NCBI GenBank assembly: GCA_026394095.1 | Contig: JAPKYY010000208.1 | Span: 1 to 8,787 of the forward strand | Source of the DNA: Acidobacteriota bacterium | GTDB taxonomy: Bacteria > Acidobacteriota > Terriglobia > Bryobacterales > Bryobacteraceae | Direction: 5' to 3' | Length of the DNA stretch: 8,787 bases | Shown: piece after piece, positions 8,711-8,787 of the stretch | Layout of the letters: each line of letters starts with the position of its first letter | How positions within the stretch are numbered: position 1 is the stretch's first letter | Program-made: the position numbers and the translations under genes | The notes under the pieces: model-generated | Told to the model about the DNA's origin: nothing | The model's database searches: none | The model's input: only the letters and a program-made list of their open reading frames with translations

Positions 8711-8787
8711 AACCAAACTTGCTCTTTTGCTTCGTGTCCGTCCCGGGCCTGGCGCTCTGCACCAGATTACGGGCGTGATCGCTGCCC
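8703..8787 (+). CDS. N-terminus of a probable ACT-domain protein (cut by the window end)
   Basis: ATG 8703 opens a frame that runs to the window end (28 codons), overlapping the kdsC stop by 8 bases. The residues LALLLRVRPGPGALHQITGVIAA match the start of an ACT domain: a hydrophobic first strand, then PGALxxITxxIA at the loop and first helix, where ACT domains bind amino acids or other small ligands. What follows is outside the window, so it could be a stand-alone ACT regulator or a larger enzyme with an N-terminal ACT domain. Only about 25 residues support the call. Confidence 0.55.
   Translation, partial: MSETKLALLLRVRPGPGALHQITGVIAA

Overview
The window is a densely packed, single-direction stretch of bacterial chromosome. 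Ten genes, two of them cut by the window edges, all lie on the + strand. Gaps are 4 to 41 bases or the genes overlap, so almost every base is coding. I see no RNA genes, mobile elements, CRISPR arrays or convincing intrinsic terminators. Composition is moderately GC-rich and looks even throughout, with no obvious sign of recent transfer. The KdsC-type phosphatase suggests a Gram-negative cell with lipopolysaccharide. The gene mix, the many weak Shine-Dalgarno sequences and the style of the hypothetical proteins are most reminiscent of Acidobacteriota (Bryobacterales/Solibacter-like). That placement is inference and not proven by anything in the window.

Left part (1-3562): the C-terminal end of an aerobic glycerol-3-phosphate dehydrogenase (glpD); a YihY/BrkB-family inner-membrane protein whose start overlaps the glpD end; a 56-residue, very basic, unrecognised small protein with the best ribosome binding site of the window; and complete uvrB (nucleotide excision repair).

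Middle part (3528-6662): a DUF2520-type Rossmann protein that overlaps the uvrB end by 35 bases and has lost most of the family's signature residues; then, after the largest gap (41 bases, holding a possible 7-codon leader ORF and a GC-rich hairpin), a NagA-like amidohydrolase with a tyrosine where the metal-binding glutamate normally sits; then a protein that resembles the RMD1/DUF155 family, with a C-terminal membrane anchor.

Right part (6669-8787): an FGGY-family sugar kinase (gluconokinase-like), a KdsC-type HAD phosphatase (3-deoxy-D-manno-octulosonate 8-phosphate phosphatase), and the first 28 codons of a protein that begins like an ACT domain.

The spacing suggests one or two long transcripts. 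The most natural break is before the NagA-like gene. The NagA-like, RMD1-like and FGGY genes form the tightest unit of uncertain purpose: a sugar kinase and a NagA-fold enzyme could act one after the other on an unidentified, possibly N-acylated, sugar. glpD, uvrB and kdsC are ordinary housekeeping functions. I did not find an obvious new multi-gene system. The strongest leads are the altered NagA active site, the degenerate DUF2520 protein and the small basic protein upstream of uvrB.
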